The notes: generated by a model from the letters alone, not told the origin. Shown: positions 1-11,585, counted from the stretch's first letter. The stretch is DNA of 64,000 nucleotides from Kingdonia uniflora (GCA_014058105.1 JACGCM010001954.1:868001-932000); one strand, 5' to 3'. Numbers and translations are program-made.

Positions 1-537
1 CCCAGCTAGTACCAACGTCGGATAGTGTTGCAGAGTTTGTAGAGTCTATTCGAGCTATACACGAGGAGGTGCAGTGACATTTGGAAGAGGTGTATGCAGG
101 AGTCAAACAGCGGGTCGATAGGCACAGGTGAGATGTTATTTTCTCACCAGGGGACTTGGTTATGTTATACAATGATAAGGGGGAGGCGCATGGGCTTGGC
201 CTCCAAACTTCTATTGCGCATGACCATTTCGTATTATTTAGAGAATTGGAGAGAATGCTTGTGAGCTTGAAATATAGGAAGCTCGGTCGAAAGAAGTAAA
301 TGTCAAACATGTTCCTCCACTACCAATGGCACCTATACCTGAGTACAATAGTGAGTACAATAGAGTGATGAGTTGATGAGATATTTGATCGACGAGTAGA
401 TGATGCTTGTAATGTTGAGCTCTTGGTAAGGTGGGTAGATCGATTCATGGATTTCAAGGGAGTCATTTGCAAGGATAGATCTCACTTCTATGAGGACTAC
501 ATTCAACTACAGAATTTGTGGTCTAATTCTTCTTAGA
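1..537 (+). pseudogene. Ty3/gypsy integrase C-terminus remnant
   Basis: Translation across frames gives a decayed tail of a gypsy polyprotein. One frame reads AEFVESIRAIHEEVQ, a stop, then HLEEVYAGVKQRVDRHR, a stop, then DVIFSPGDLVM, which matches the region after the integrase core in plant gypsy elements (a tether-like segment followed by the F-x-PGDLV motif). Further on, in other frames, come IGENACELEI and VNVKHVPPLP, the usual end of the integrase C-terminal domain, then a possible remnant of a chromodomain-like tail (LLVRWVDRFMDFKG). Several stops and at least two frame changes make it non-functional. The upstream part lies outside the window. It could belong to the same family as the solo LTR at 2193, but nothing visible proves this. 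Confidence 0.65.
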
Positions 538-713
538 GGGGAGAGTTGATAGATCGCGGGTTGTACACCCACGTGTGCACGTAACCTTTCTAGTATATAT
601 GTTAGAAGTTGTCTCTAGGAGAGAGTTATTTTCTTTTGTGAGAGGGGAAACTCTTGAAACCCTAGTTTTTTAATTGATTGATTTGCTTCCGCGATCGTAG
701 TACACTTTTGTTT
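538..713 (+). repeat. LTR-like AT-rich segment after the gypsy remnant
   Basis: Non-coding sequence that follows the gypsy tail directly. It contains a purine tract (AGAGGGGAGAG near 535) and a segment resembling the transcribed part of an LTR (GAGAGGGGAAACTCTTGAAACCCTAG near 640-665). It is plausibly a truncated 3' LTR, but I cannot find a matching copy or clear ends. Confidence 0.3.
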
Positions 714-718
714 ATGCT

Positions 719-1006
719 TTGTGTTGCAGCAATTTTGATTTTCCTTGGCTGGTGATTAGAGATTTTAATTCCAATATCAGAATAGGTGAAAAGGGTAGGG
801 GGAGAGAGACTAATGTTATTTCTGTGGAAGATTTTGCTCAAGCTATGGATGATTGTGATCTTATTGAAAGACCTAGAGAAGGATTGAGATACAGTTGGCC
901 CAATAATAATAATAAAAAGGCAAAGCCAAAGTTCATAACTTGATTGACAGTGCCTTCTTTAATAAGTTTTGGCTTGATAAATTCACAAGTTGGAAGTTTA
1001 TGCTTT
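719..1006 (+). pseudogene. LINE (L1-type) endonuclease fragment
   Basis: The reading frame from 719 gives PWLVIRDFNSNIRIGEKGRG, then DDCDLIERPREGLRYSWPNN. This is the pattern of the apurinic endonuclease domain of plant L1-type LINEs: the GDFN motif (here RDFN, so the Gly is lost), then the segment ending in a W-x-N motif. After a frame shift near 940 the match continues as NLIDSAFFNKFWLDKF. No upstream gag-like ORF and no RT follows. The fragment stops where the Helitron-like element begins at 1008. It is a short dead remnant. Confidence 0.6.
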
Positions 1007-1007
1007 A

Positions 1008-1477
1008 TCTATACTAGAATCCCCCGACTATTGAAAAGTGCGACTTACTCTAGAGAATTTATTTACACTCGCCATGCAAGTCTTAGTGGACACTTAGAGT
1101 CGCTTGAGAAGGAAGCAGACTACATGAAACCACTATGGAAGCACAAGAACAGAAAGTAAGTCTAATTTCTTATATAAATTTGTCTATTTTTCCTACAAGA
1201 GTATGTTTACTTTAGTGGCCTACTTACTTTTTCTCATATAATTGCTTTTTTGTTTCTCATCTGCAAACTTTAAACAAGTCAGCTAGCTCTAATAATTATA
1301 GAACTTGATACTTTAATTTCCTCTTCTAAACCTATTCTAAAATAGTGAACAAATTCATGCTTATACGTTGCAATTGTGGCGCCGAAGGCATATCAACATA
1401 TCCACCGTGACTTGATCACGGGTAGCGCCAAAGGCGCATCGACGTTCTTGTCGTGACTGGGTCACGTGTTGTACTAG
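1008..1477 (+). mobile_element. Non-autonomous Helitron-like element (candidate)
   Basis: The segment begins TCTATACTAG after a host A (1007) and ends GTACTAG before a host T (1478), the A^TC...CTAG^T arrangement of Helitrons. Seven bases before the terminal CTAG (1474-1477) is a perfect hairpin: stem CGTGAC (1452-1457), loop TGG, stem GTCACG (1461-1466). A second GC hairpin (GCGCC AAA GGCGC) lies shortly upstream. No Rep/helicase is encoded, as expected for a 470-bp non-autonomous copy. It would have inserted into the LINE fragment, but I could not see that fragment resume on the far side, so the 5' boundary is uncertain. Confidence 0.45.
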
Positions 1478-1478
1478 T

Positions 1479-2187
1479 AATTACAAAAGCCAATAAAGTA
1501 TATGTACATCTTACCTAAGACATATCACGGAGAAAACGACGTTGCTCGAGAAAAAAAAACATTCTTTGAAACTACAAGATCGATTTTCTATGTTACAACC
1601 AAAACGTGAGATAAAATATACTATTAAATTTCACAAGGGCGTCATTGACCACACATAAAAACTACTAGGGGCATTTTTGTCTCTTAATTCAACATTAAAT
1701 ATTTAATTAAAACACAATTACCACTAGCATTTGCTTCTTCCCTAGCAACCTAACTGCCCCACTCTCCTCTCCTATTCTTTCATGACTCACTTTCTTTCAC
1801 ACCCTTCCACTCGCACATCATACTCCTATTTCTCCCCATTTTCTCTCTCACTTTAAATGACTCTATGAACCCTCTTTTACTCCGCCTCTCTTTCACTCTC
1901 TTTCCTATTGAAGCATTGTAGTGACAAAGGCATACAGTGTATAGTTGATACATATTACTAGGAGCAAAAATGATGCTCGAAAAAAAAATAACATCATTTA
2001 GACGTAAGATATTGAACTTCTACATTCATCTCCTAATTCAAAACTGCATATTTATTTAGAGAGAGAAAAAACACAATTAACATTCATATTTGTTTATCCC
2101 AATCAACAGTAAGCGCCCGTCACTATTATTTCGCTCTTTCATAATTCTTTCTCCCATACACCCCCTCTCACTTGTATTCCATCTATG
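1479..2187. other. No recognisable gene
   Basis: AT-rich and pyrimidine-rich non-coding sequence with runs such as CTCTCTTTCACTCTC. I see no coding frame or structured repeat. It forms the left side of the site entered by the solo LTR element; the same kind of sequence resumes at 2944. Confidence 0.5.
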
Positions 2188-2192
2188 TATTC

Positions 2193-2938
2193 TGTGATGA
2201 CCTACCGAACGCCAGCCAAATCCACCCGAGCGTTTTGAGTTCTGTCCGAATGTATATGTTCTCTATATCCTAATATAGTTGTACGCCAAGTTTCGTCGCA
2301 ATCGGATTCGGTTAAGGGGGCGAAAAGGGCCAGTACGCTTCGTCTCATGTTTTAACGTTTCCTTTTGGAGATTGACTATTTACTTAGTAACTATATTAAG
2401 GAGGAACCTTGGTCCGATCCTCCCCATGACTAAAAGAGCTTTAATGCTTGGTCATCAAGGACCCCGGCTCATGGACTATCTACAAGGGATAGTTATGAGT
2501 TCTCCTAAGCCTAGGGAAGGCTAGGGGACATTGCCTCGCAATGCGGGCCGGTTTTCCAAAGAGGGCTTCATATGGCGCCGCTATGCCCCGCGGGCTATCC
2601 GAGACGCACCGCCCCTTACAGATGGACAATATAAATAGTCCAGGCTCGTCGCCCCTTGAGATATGAGTCCCTTATGTGGAAACCGGCATATTGAGCTACC
2701 CTGATCCGCTACAAGACAGGTGTGCTTTTCGTACCTCGCGCGCGTCGCGAGAGATTACGTTGTAGGGATTATTGAGGGAACCTTCAGCGTTATTGCCTAT
2801 ACCGAATACATATTCGATGACCCCTCACGAGTATCCAGGATTATCCGGATGTCGCTCTAGCATCCGTGTACGCCGCACGGTCCCTTATTCCGCTGCACTC
2901 CGGGCACTGTAGAGGCGGTCCCGGGCTGGGCCGTGACA
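2193..2938. mobile_element. Solo LTR, probably Ty3/gypsy, with TATTC target duplication
   Basis: A 746-bp block that is visibly more GC-rich than its surroundings begins TGTGATGACC and ends GGGCCGTGACA. It is flanked by the perfect 5-bp direct repeat TATTC (2188-2192 and 2939-2943). TG...CA ends plus a 5-bp target duplication with no internal coding region are the signature of a solo LTR left by recombination between the two LTRs of one element. A TATAAATA sequence near 2630 could be the TATA box of a plus-oriented LTR. The intact target duplication dates it as relatively recent compared with its neighbours. Confidence 0.8.
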
Positions 2939-2943
2939 TATTC

Positions 2944-3648
2944 TCTTTTCTCTTTTTCATTACTTTTTTAATCTTTATATCTAATCCTATCTACGCCTCA
3001 CTTTCAATCCCCTCAAGACCGAATAACACATGGTTTCACATTGCACAACATACCTTTTTGGTTATGTCTGATTATAAAATTAGTTTGAATAATAATTGAT
3101 TTTTTTTACACTACTTTAAAAAAGTATCTATTGTTACGTTGCAGTGCCGAAAGCATGCATATGTGAAGTAGTAGTGCTGAAGGCACACCTTTGTAGGGAT
3201 GTGGAGTCTAAGGTACACTCGGCTCCGGTAATAGAGATTAAGGTTATGAAATACAAATCCTTTCAATGGCAATGTTCTCTACGATGACAATATCATCTTC
3301 AATAAGTTTCATCGCAATTTGATACTTCTAGTATACCCATCATAGATCACATTTTATGTAACGCTTCAATGTCAACAGTTAACTTAAGTTACATTTTTAT
3401 GGGATTGTAACTATCAGAGTACCATGAAAATCTGAAGAAAATCTTCTCATCACATAGAACATGCACACCGCACATATTTGTTTTCCATTAGTTTAACTTG
3501 ACTGCATTCAATAGAAGAAGAGAAGAAAACTTGACAGCAAACTTGACTGCATTTAAGAATGTAAAGATATAACCATATAGTAAATGAAAAAATGTGACAT
3601 ACAAAAGCAACATAGATATAAGAATAAGTGATATTTTAGCGCATTTAC
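2944..3648. other. No gene seen; possible decayed Helitron end near 3130-3230
   Basis: AT-rich non-coding sequence. The part near 3130-3230 (CGTTGCAGTGCCGAAAGC and CTGAAGGCAC) resembles the 3' part of the Helitron candidate near 1366-1390 (CGTTGCAATTGTGGCGCC) but lacks a clean hairpin and CTAG end. I looked here for the next NRPC1 exon on the minus strand and found none. Confidence 0.4.
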
Positions 3649-6600
3649 CCCCATTAGCATAAGAGCCTCGGTGCGAGCTTCCTCCGTTCGAGGAAGATGC
3701 ATATTCATCTCATCACCATCAAAGTCGGCATTGTATGGGTTACAAACAGATTCATTGAATCTCAATGTTCTCCAAGGCATTACTCTGGCCTGCATGCATT
3801 TAGTTGAAAAATTGTTGAAAATGGAGAGGTGACAGTTCAAAGATATCAGGAAATGTTAACAAAGAGCACTCGTGTAGTTACCCTGTGGGCCATGATAGAC
3901 ATCCGATGCAAACTTGGTTGACGATTAAAAAGAACAATGTCGCCATCTTCCACATGGCGTTCAACAATATCACCGTATTTAAGTTCATTGGCAGCGTTTC
4001 TGGTACGATACCTCAAATTCCTGCAAAATGATTTAGGCACTTATGCATTATAGCATGAAGAACGGAAAGCAAACTAAAGTCTGTAGAGGCACAAAAACAT
4101 AGATAGCTTGTGGATCACCATTGCCAGACATCCTTGAGATACACATCATGGGATTATATGACACTATTGATTAGCATTTCTAAAATAGTTCAAATATATT
4201 CCAGATAAAACACACAAGCACATGTGCGATAAAAAGGAATAGTACTTACAACGTAGTACCATCAACTTTCTTGATATAATTTGCCCCAGGATATTTGTTA
4301 GAGCCATTGCAGACACAGTGTCTTAGCTTCTCTATATTGTGTTGAGAAACTATTTCAGGATAACTTAAGATTTTGGCCATTAAGACGGGAATTGCCACCT
4401 AAACCACAACAAACCTGTTTAGCATTTGCATGTTAGGGGAAAAATAGAAAATGACAAAAAAAAATGTCAAATCTATCAAAGATAAGTTATAACCTCTGTA
4501 ATTTTGAGATTAGGATCAGGGGAGATAACGGTCCTGCCTGTCCATTGAACACGCTTCCCACATAAATTACCACGGAAACGTCCTTGCTTCCCTTTAAGAC
4601 GTTGAACGATCCCGCGCAGAGGCTTTTGCTGTGGATTTGGCGGAATGCCACGTGCGTCACTGTTAATATACAATGCAACCTCAAACTGAAGCAACTCCCA
4701 TTCCGCCTGAAAGAATCATATATCACCTATTATTTAAAAACAGGAACGGGAAAACATATGAGACTCTAAACCTATGAGTTCCAGATGATGGCCAGACATA
4801 AAAGATCTTAAATCTTCAATACATTCTTGACAACAGAATATGTTGCCAGATGGACTAGGCCGTCTAATTGTGTATGTACATTAAATACATATTGATCTGC
4901 CCTTGACAATCATGGGCCATGTAAAGGTGGTGGTATCACCAAAGATTCGATAGAGTTTATTTGTTTAACTTTGCTACTGATCTTAGTATAGCCACCAAAA
5001 ATAATTTTCAATTTCAAGCATTATTTCAAGGTCTAAAACTTTGCCTATTCCAAAAATTATTTTCCCTTATTGGTGGAAATGAATCCTAGTCCAGTTGTTG
5101 ACTTGTTCTCTAATAGCAGCCGGGCACAATGGAAGCTTGCCACCTCTTGGTTAAAGGTTTCTCAACTGGCTAAGTCTATAAATATCTCTTTAACTAGCAG
5201 TCTAACACATACTGAGAAGGCGATAAACATGCACTCATGCAGACTTGTAGCAAATCTTGGGAGTTCTAACATATTTTTTTTGTACTACAGTATCAATGAT
5301 TTTCCATTGATGTAAGATCTGCAGTAGTTAATAAAAGATGTGTGAGCATGTAGGTTTTATTAGACTATGATTTCGGTTGTCAAGGGCATGGTATAGTCCT
5401 CCTTATGTACTTCTTTTATATTAATAAATATATAGGGGTTAACCTAACACCATCCAACTTTGGATGCTACATTTAAAATAAAAAGTTGCTTTTGTATTAC
5501 GGGGAACTAATTGAATTGCATAGCTCAAAAGTGGAAAACAAAGCAGGGTCAATGAATGTGATAGAGCATAAAATGAGAAGCCAAGGGTTGATTTAAGCTA
5601 ATGTTTTAAATCGAAAGAGATTTGATATAGAGGCAGTAGGGAAGAGTAGTAGTGGGACAAGAAGAATGGGATCTTTGATGAAAGATGGAAAGAGTCCTTA
5701 ACATCCTCAAACTCCATTAATCTACAAATCTCGAGAAGAACCCAATGTTTTTACTTATGAAGATAAAGGGTGGGGCACCTCTTCTCAGCTTAATATAAAT
5801 AATAACCACTATCAATTTTATCTATAAAAGAAGGGAAGAGAAGAAAATAGAACTGAAAAGAAAAGATGTTCATATCTTACACGTTACACCAAATTAAAAA
5901 GGAAAAGAACTTATGGTAAGATAATACTAAAACTTCATAAAGCTACATAAATCAAAATCATCAGAACCTAACATTTTGCAATTGTTGTTATAAAACAAGA
6001 AAAAACAAGAAGCATAATTCTCTAATTAAAAATAATGAAGTGTAAAATGCCCTCAACTTACCAAACATTTGGGAGTAGAGCTTGTGCATTGTAGATCCAC
6101 CCGCAACATAGCATTTGTTACAATAATTTTTCTTAATCTCACAGTAATGTCATCTTCGGTGCTAGACGAAAAAGAACAAGAAGCTTCATCACACAACTTA
6201 AATTCAACAAATTCCGACAGACATTAATACCGTACCAGGAAAAAAAAGGTAAAGCTTGATATATAAACATGCATAATTAAGTAAAGCAACCTCATCGCTC
6301 CACCACTCATTACAACGGAAGGGCGTATTGATATAGGTGGCACTGCAATATCCGTTACGATAAAATTTTCAGGTCTCTCAGAAAGATAAAGTAACTCACA
6401 ATCCTGTACCACAAAGAAAAATAGATGTTAAAACTAGAAGGTAAAGTACAAGTCTACATTGAGAAATCCAGAACCATTATTAGTTAGACTATCTACCTCA
6501 TCCAGCATTCTTCTAAAAAGAGCAAGAATCCTAACAGGGTTAAGTACAGGAACTGCAAGTGCCTTGGAATCTTTTGCGAGAGAAATAACGGAGCTGCATA

Positions 6601-9131
6601 AGCCCACATTATGCAGAATTGCCAGTACGGACGTTGCTTTTTTCACCATACCTAACAATAGAAGTTATTGGTGGTGTGGCGTAGATTATCAATTTGACGC
6701 AGAATAACAACAAAAGATATCGAACTACAAATAAGATGGTAGATGGAACAATAAAAGAATCTATATAATTTTGAACGGAGACATTATTTTGCTCCTTTAA
6801 GTGGATAAGCTCATGTCTCCACTTTGAAATACAAGTCTTATGAGTACCAAAATGCAGTCAAAAAGTTGACCAAAAACCTCTTACGAGAAATGAAAAGTTG
6901 ATAATTTACTTCTTAAGAGTATCCAACAGTGATGAGATTTCTATTTTGAATCCCTACCCCCCACCCCCCACAACACACACACACACACAAATTTGCGTTA
7001 CAAGCTCAAGCATCTTCATGTACGCCTATTTCCTTCCATTTTTTTAGCAGTTATAATTATCATAAATGGAAATGCAGCTAATCATGACAAATAGTTACAA
7101 GATGAGAAACAGATTAAAAACAAAAATATGACTCAAAATAATGTCAAAAAAATAACATAGAAGTCAAACCGTTGCTGTATCCGCAACGGTAGCATTGCTT
7201 AGGTTTGCACTCTTTAACAATAGCCTTTGCTAAGGCACTCTTCTGCACAGTATCTTTCGAACTTCTCATCTTCCTTAACCTTTCTCTACGTGTTTCCTCT
7301 GGGAGAAGTACTCGAGCACATGACTGTTAACAAACCATAGTAACCAAGTATCAAAAGTCAAGAGAACAATAGAATTTGGTGGGCATCTCCAATGGTGATG
7401 GGGAAAAAAAAAATAAGACACTAAAAACACTCTCCAATGGTGGTGGTGGTGGTGGTGGTGTGTGGGTAGGTGGGTGGGTGGGTGGGTGCGGGAGTTAACT
7501 TGTGTATCTGTCAATGCTTATTTCTTGGAGGTAGGCATCATCAGTTTGAAGTGGTGCCTCACCATTTTCATAAGAAAAATTATTTGAAATGACATTCTTT
7601 TTTTCAATGGTGATGGGGAAAACAAAAACAAGACACTAAAACGCTCTCCACTGGTGGTGTGTGTGTGTGTATCTGTGTGGGTGGGTGGGTGGGGGAGTTA
7701 ACTTGTGTTTCTATCAATGCTTGTTTCTTAGAGGTAGGCATCGTCAGTTTGGAGTGGTGCCTCACCATTTTCGTAAGAAAAATTATCTGAAAAGGCATTC
7801 TTTCTTTCAAAGTCATAGAAAGGAAAAACCATTTAGACTGGTGTCCGCCCGGACTCAGTTTTTTACAGCTTGAGGGAACATTGGAGATGTTCATGCAATT
7901 AGTACTAAAGTTTTGTTGAAAAGATTTCTCCACCAACCATTATGTATTGCAAAATATTAATAGGTTAAAATAACCAACAGAAGTTAACATGTGTGTAAAA
8001 ATTGTTTGAAAATAAAGAGGCTCCAGTCGTTGATACAAACCTTGCAAATGCACTTCAGAGTATCTATTATAGATGGCAGGAATCCTATGTTAAACACAGG
8101 GAGGACGAGCTTCAAATGTCCCCAGTGTCCTGCACAGGTGGTCCAATCCCCATGACATGTCGCACATTTACCACCTGTCATGCTTGCAGGACCCTAAAAG
8201 CCAAAAATCAGAATATAATACTTCAGCATATTTACAATGAGAAATAACATCGAAATATTGGTAATATAAGCGGAATACAACTAATAAGCCAAGTAACACA
8301 ACCGGTGTTCATTCTGCAGTTGCTATTGCAATTTTTCCCCGTCTGACACTATTGTACCTAGTAACAAAAACCTCTAAATTCTTGCAAGCTACAATACTGA
8401 CAATGAATCTTTAAATTCTCCAATTACCCAATAATCACAAGTACACTTCTTTCACCTACGAAATTACATAATTAAAATAGTGTTCTTTCTTTCTTTCTAA
8501 CATTTTTGCGGTAGATACCGGCATGTATTGCATATATCCTTTCTATATGCATGATAATTGCCCTTACATGACCTCGATTATATGTTTTTACAATTTGAGA
8601 TATTTTTCTTTTACACTTTTCAACTAAGGTCTTCCACATCAGTTTCTTGCCCATGGTTTTCATAGACACAAACACATATTGGCCCAAATTTTTTTCAAAT
8701 CCTAACTAATTCGACTGAACTCAACAAATCAATGATTCCCAGAATACAAAATATACCAAAAGGAAGAAGAAGAAAAAACGCACCAGATGCTTATCAAGCA
8801 AGCCATTTACACCGGGCTCAGTACCGCCGCCCTCATAATACTTATCCCGCCATATTTGAACCTCGGCAAGTTTTTGTATATCAGGTCCCGAAAACTTGGA
8901 AAAACAAATCGAATCACTACAACACAACAAAAATAAAACAAAAAAATGAATCAATTCAGTTAAACTAGTATTATCGAAATCCTTAATGATCATCAATCAA
9001 ACATAACATATACCGATAATTGAATAAAAGGGTTCTTACATTTTCATATTGGGGACATCTTCAGTGTAAGGTTGCTTGGTAAACTCGTACTGGAACTCCG
9101 ATGGCGGTTGTTGCGCCGCTACCAATGCCAT
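3649..9131 (-). CDS. NRPC1: RNA polymerase III largest subunit, N-terminal part (11 exons)
   Basis: Largest catalytic subunit of nuclear RNA polymerase III, which makes tRNA, 5S rRNA and other short RNAs. Exons on the minus strand: 9040-9131, 8784-8916, 8041-8193, 7170-7323, 6497-6651, 6291-6403, 6062-6161, 4494-4706, 4250-4398, 3882-4020, 3649-3789. All introns read GT...AG and the frame stays open for about 514 codons from an ATG at 9131. Visible motifs: clamp zinc site [14 protein letters not shown] (about residues 85-98); CKSC across the exon 3/4 junction and CYRC, the second zinc site; [12 protein letters not shown]; and the active-site [12 protein letters not shown] with Asp489, 491 and 493 binding catalytic magnesium. 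[18 protein letters not shown] before the loop is typical of Pol III rather than Pol I or II. Exon 11 ends in a proper donor, but no following exon appears before position 1, so the last 60% or so is missing from the window: either a very long transposon-filled intron or a truncated copy. Confidence 0.88.
7381..7893. mobile_element. MITE-like element in NRPC1 intron 3
   Basis: The segment starts GGGCATCTCCAATGGTG and ends CATTGGAGATGTTC, giving imperfect terminal inverted repeats around CATCTCCAATG. It encodes nothing; long frames in it are histidine or valine runs from GGT/GTG microsatellite. It lies wholly inside intron 3 of NRPC1 (7324-8040), far enough from both splice sites not to disturb them. 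I could not find a convincing target duplication, so the superfamily is open. Confidence 0.5.
7391..7813. repeat. Tandem duplication of about 210 bp inside the intronic MITE
   Basis: Two diverged copies of one unit lie head to tail, starting at 7391 and 7606. Both contain AATGGTGATGGGGAAAA, a GGT/GT microsatellite, GGGAGTTAACTTGTGT, GTAGGCATC and GTGGTGCCTCACCATTTTC. They differ in microsatellite length and scattered bases. Confidence 0.8.
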
Positions 9132-9500
9132 GTGCAAAATACCTTATAGGTACGAATGTATTGTTAATTAATCAAACATGATTCATTATGTCAAATTCAA
9201 CAATAAATAAAAGATTAAAACAGATACATTGCTCTAACCTACACATAATTAATCGTATAAACAAATACAAATCAGAAGAAAAAAAGAAGAAAAAAAAAAA
9301 GTTTACGAGAGATTGGAGTTTCGCAAAAATACCAAAGAGAGCGAGAGAGAAATTAGGGTTCTTGAGAGGGACTACTTTGTTTCCCGCGAATGTTTGATTC
9401 AAGTCTCTGAAGGCGAAGGTCTCTGGACTAAAAACCAAACCATTTGTGATTAAAGTAAGGGTTTAATTAGGGTTATATTGGGAGTTACGAGTTGGGAGTA
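9132..9500 (-). promoter_or_regulatory. NRPC1 5' UTR and promoter region
   Basis: Sequence upstream of the NRPC1 start codon. Read on the minus strand it holds AACCCTAA-type motifs (plus strand TTAGGGTT at 9353-9360 and 9470-9477, and AAGGGTTT near 9460). Such telo-box-like motifs are common in promoters of plant genes for the translation machinery, which fits a Pol III subunit. No clear TATA box was identified. A purine/AT-rich tract at 9280-9300 is probably in the 5' UTR or a leader intron. The transcription start is not visible. Confidence 0.4.
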
Positions 9501-9622
9501 CAAATGTATAATAAAAATGTATAGTTTGTAGTCGATGTGGTACTATTCTAAACTCAAGTAACGACTTCACTTCATATCAATGAAAGGCTTCCTCGAGAGT
9601 CAAAAGCTTTAAAAGCTATTCG

Positions 9623-10301
9623 AGGGGCTGTTTGGGAACATTAAAAAACCCGTACATTCTAGTTTAGAGCCGAACTGCACCATAAAACTTGTGTTTGGCA
9701 AAACTATTTCTGATATTATCTTATTTAAAGCTGCTATTTGTTAGCCTAAAAATTGGTTTTATCTTGAAACAACTCAAAGACATTTCAAAGTGGAACGAGT
9801 TCTCAAATAACATAAAACGCGGCTTTATATAGCGAGGACTTTCTCTCTCTCCCCCCTCTCTCTTTATACAATCTCTATCCTCCGTCGATCTCTTTGTACA
9901 ATCTCTATCTTTTATCTCCGCTCCCCCATATCATCACCTTTAATGGATTTTGCCCACCTTTTGTTTATAATTAACCAATTGATTTTGTTATGAAAACTCC
10001 ATGAATTTTGTTAGCAAATGTACAAAGGGGTGATCATCTCTGTTACACCACATCAGCATTCCATTTCAATTATTTGTCTTGATTCTTCTTATACTTATGA
10101 TGAGCAAGATGGACATGAAATGTGTTCTTGGGAAAACCTAGTTCAAGAGTTATGCGTTACCAACACCATAAAAATGTAAAACCAGCAAACAAGATAATAG
10201 TTTACCAAACAGTATATGAACTTGAACGAGTTCTTGTTTAAAACTATCCAGAATAGGCCAGCCTGGCTGGCCTAGATTTTATGATTCCCAAACAGGCCCC
10301 T
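9623..10301. mobile_element. MITE with TIR AGGGGC(C)TGTTTGGGAA
   Basis: The left end reads AGGGGCTGTTTGGGAACA and the right end, reverse complemented, AGGGGCCTGTTTGGGAATCA, so the terminal inverted repeats match over about 18 bases with one indel. The element is about 680 bp, has no ORF, and contains an internal palindrome GGCCAGCCTGGCTGGCC (10258-10274). Ends of this kind occur on hAT-like and PIF/Harbinger-like plant MITEs. A target duplication is not evident, so the superfamily is not assigned. Confidence 0.7.
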
Positions 10302-11229
10302 AGTGTCTAAATTAATACTTCGAAATCCCTATGTTAAAGGTATCTCTAGTCGTGCCTTGATCAAGTTGGGGCTCACGTCTCCAACAATGACATAAATGGT
10401 AGTATTCGGGGCTTGGTAGGTGAGTTCTATACTCATCTCATTAGTATAAAGTATTGTTGTAAAATTGTGGTTACTTATCGACTAAATAGAAACAGTAGTA
10501 CGTTTGAACAGTGACTCCATATTCTTGTGAGCGAATTACAAAAATTTCATCTTTTAAGTGATGTTTCTCCCAGGTATAAAACACAACACACACATATGGT
10601 TTTTTTATATAGAAAATCACTTTCAAGATACAAATAAGCTTACAACTATTGGATACATATAGGTCTTATATTCTAGGTCTCTTATGATATAAACGAGGCC
10701 TAGGGGGTCTAGTAAGACCTAACCATAACCTAGTAGAGATGTAGCCTCCTTAGCTAAGCTTTGTAGAGATGGGTCTTTACAAGGTTGTAGAAGATGGAGA
10801 GTTTTATTTGGGGTTTGATGAAAAGAGGGGAAGGGCCTCTCCGATGCTAAGCTATGATGTTAATCGAAGAGAAGAGAGTAGAGATTGTTCACAGAAAAAG
10901 TAAATCAACGACGGGAAAAAGCAATGATAGTTCGAAGATGATGGTTTCGTGCAGAAGTTTCGTTCAAGATAGATCGTATCAATTTTCGGTGATGTTAAGG
11001 TAACTTCGGATTTCTTGATACTTTTCTTGAACTCTTGTATACCTTTAAAGTCTATGTAAGTTTTGTTGTGAGCTTAAAGATCTCGTGATTGTGAGATTTT
11101 GAGAACTTGTAACGGTTTCTCAGATACATAGTGGATTCATTGGGTTTGGTGGGTGTGAACGTAGCCCTTCGGGTGAACCACGATAAATCTTTGTGTTGTG
11201 TGTGCGTGGTTTATCTTTTATTTCTTATT
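10302..11229. other. Non-coding; possible old copia LTR tail at 10860-11230
   Basis: No coding frame. The last part has features of the transcribed end of a copia LTR or leader: a run of short T-rich stretches, then GTGAACGTAGCCCTTCGGG and GAACCACGATAAATC, a pattern often seen just before the primer-binding site of plant copia elements. The complete copia element at 11235 has inserted into it; the original sequence resumes at 16387. Confidence 0.35.
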
Positions 11230-11234
11230 ACTAT

Positions 11235-11585
11235 TGAAAAAAAAAGCTAGAGAACAAGAAGAACTAGAGAAAACTCTAAGGGTTTCAAAAAGATGAAAAA
11301 CCCCATAGACTAGTTTTACTTTATATAGATTTTGCAATACATTCTAGAATTTTCTACATAAGAGTTGAGAAGACTTTCTAAATACACAAAATTATATATG
11401 CTTGATTGAAGAAAATCCTCTAATATTGGAATGTCTTAGAGAAGAATTAATCTCTATTTTTGGCAGCTTTATATATTGTATGATTTGCTGAATCTTGAGG
11501 ATCTCTGAGACTTCTAGAATCTTCTTGTTGTTGAGAATCTTTAGGATCTCCATCAAAATCTCTAGGATATTTACTATCTTTATCA
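11235..11585 (-). repeat. 3' LTR of the copia element
   Basis: 351 bp, plus-strand ends TG and CA. It pairs with 16027-16381; the inner boundary abuts the polypurine tract. Confidence 0.92.

Noticed and set aside
719..1159. Two consecutive frames as independent small genes
   Set aside because: The first translates to a LINE endonuclease fragment; the second runs into the proposed Helitron without any known motif.
5070..5315. 81-codon frame inside NRPC1 intron 7
   Set aside because: Opposite strand to the gene, no conserved motif and no splice context.
7275..7936. Long frames with His, Thr and Gly runs on both strands
   Set aside because: They are translations of GGT/GTG and GGGT microsatellite in a MITE-like element within NRPC1 intron 3.
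9624..10301. Target duplication for the 0.68-kb MITE
   Set aside because: Neither 3, 8 nor 9 flanking bases match on the two sides, so no superfamily call was made.
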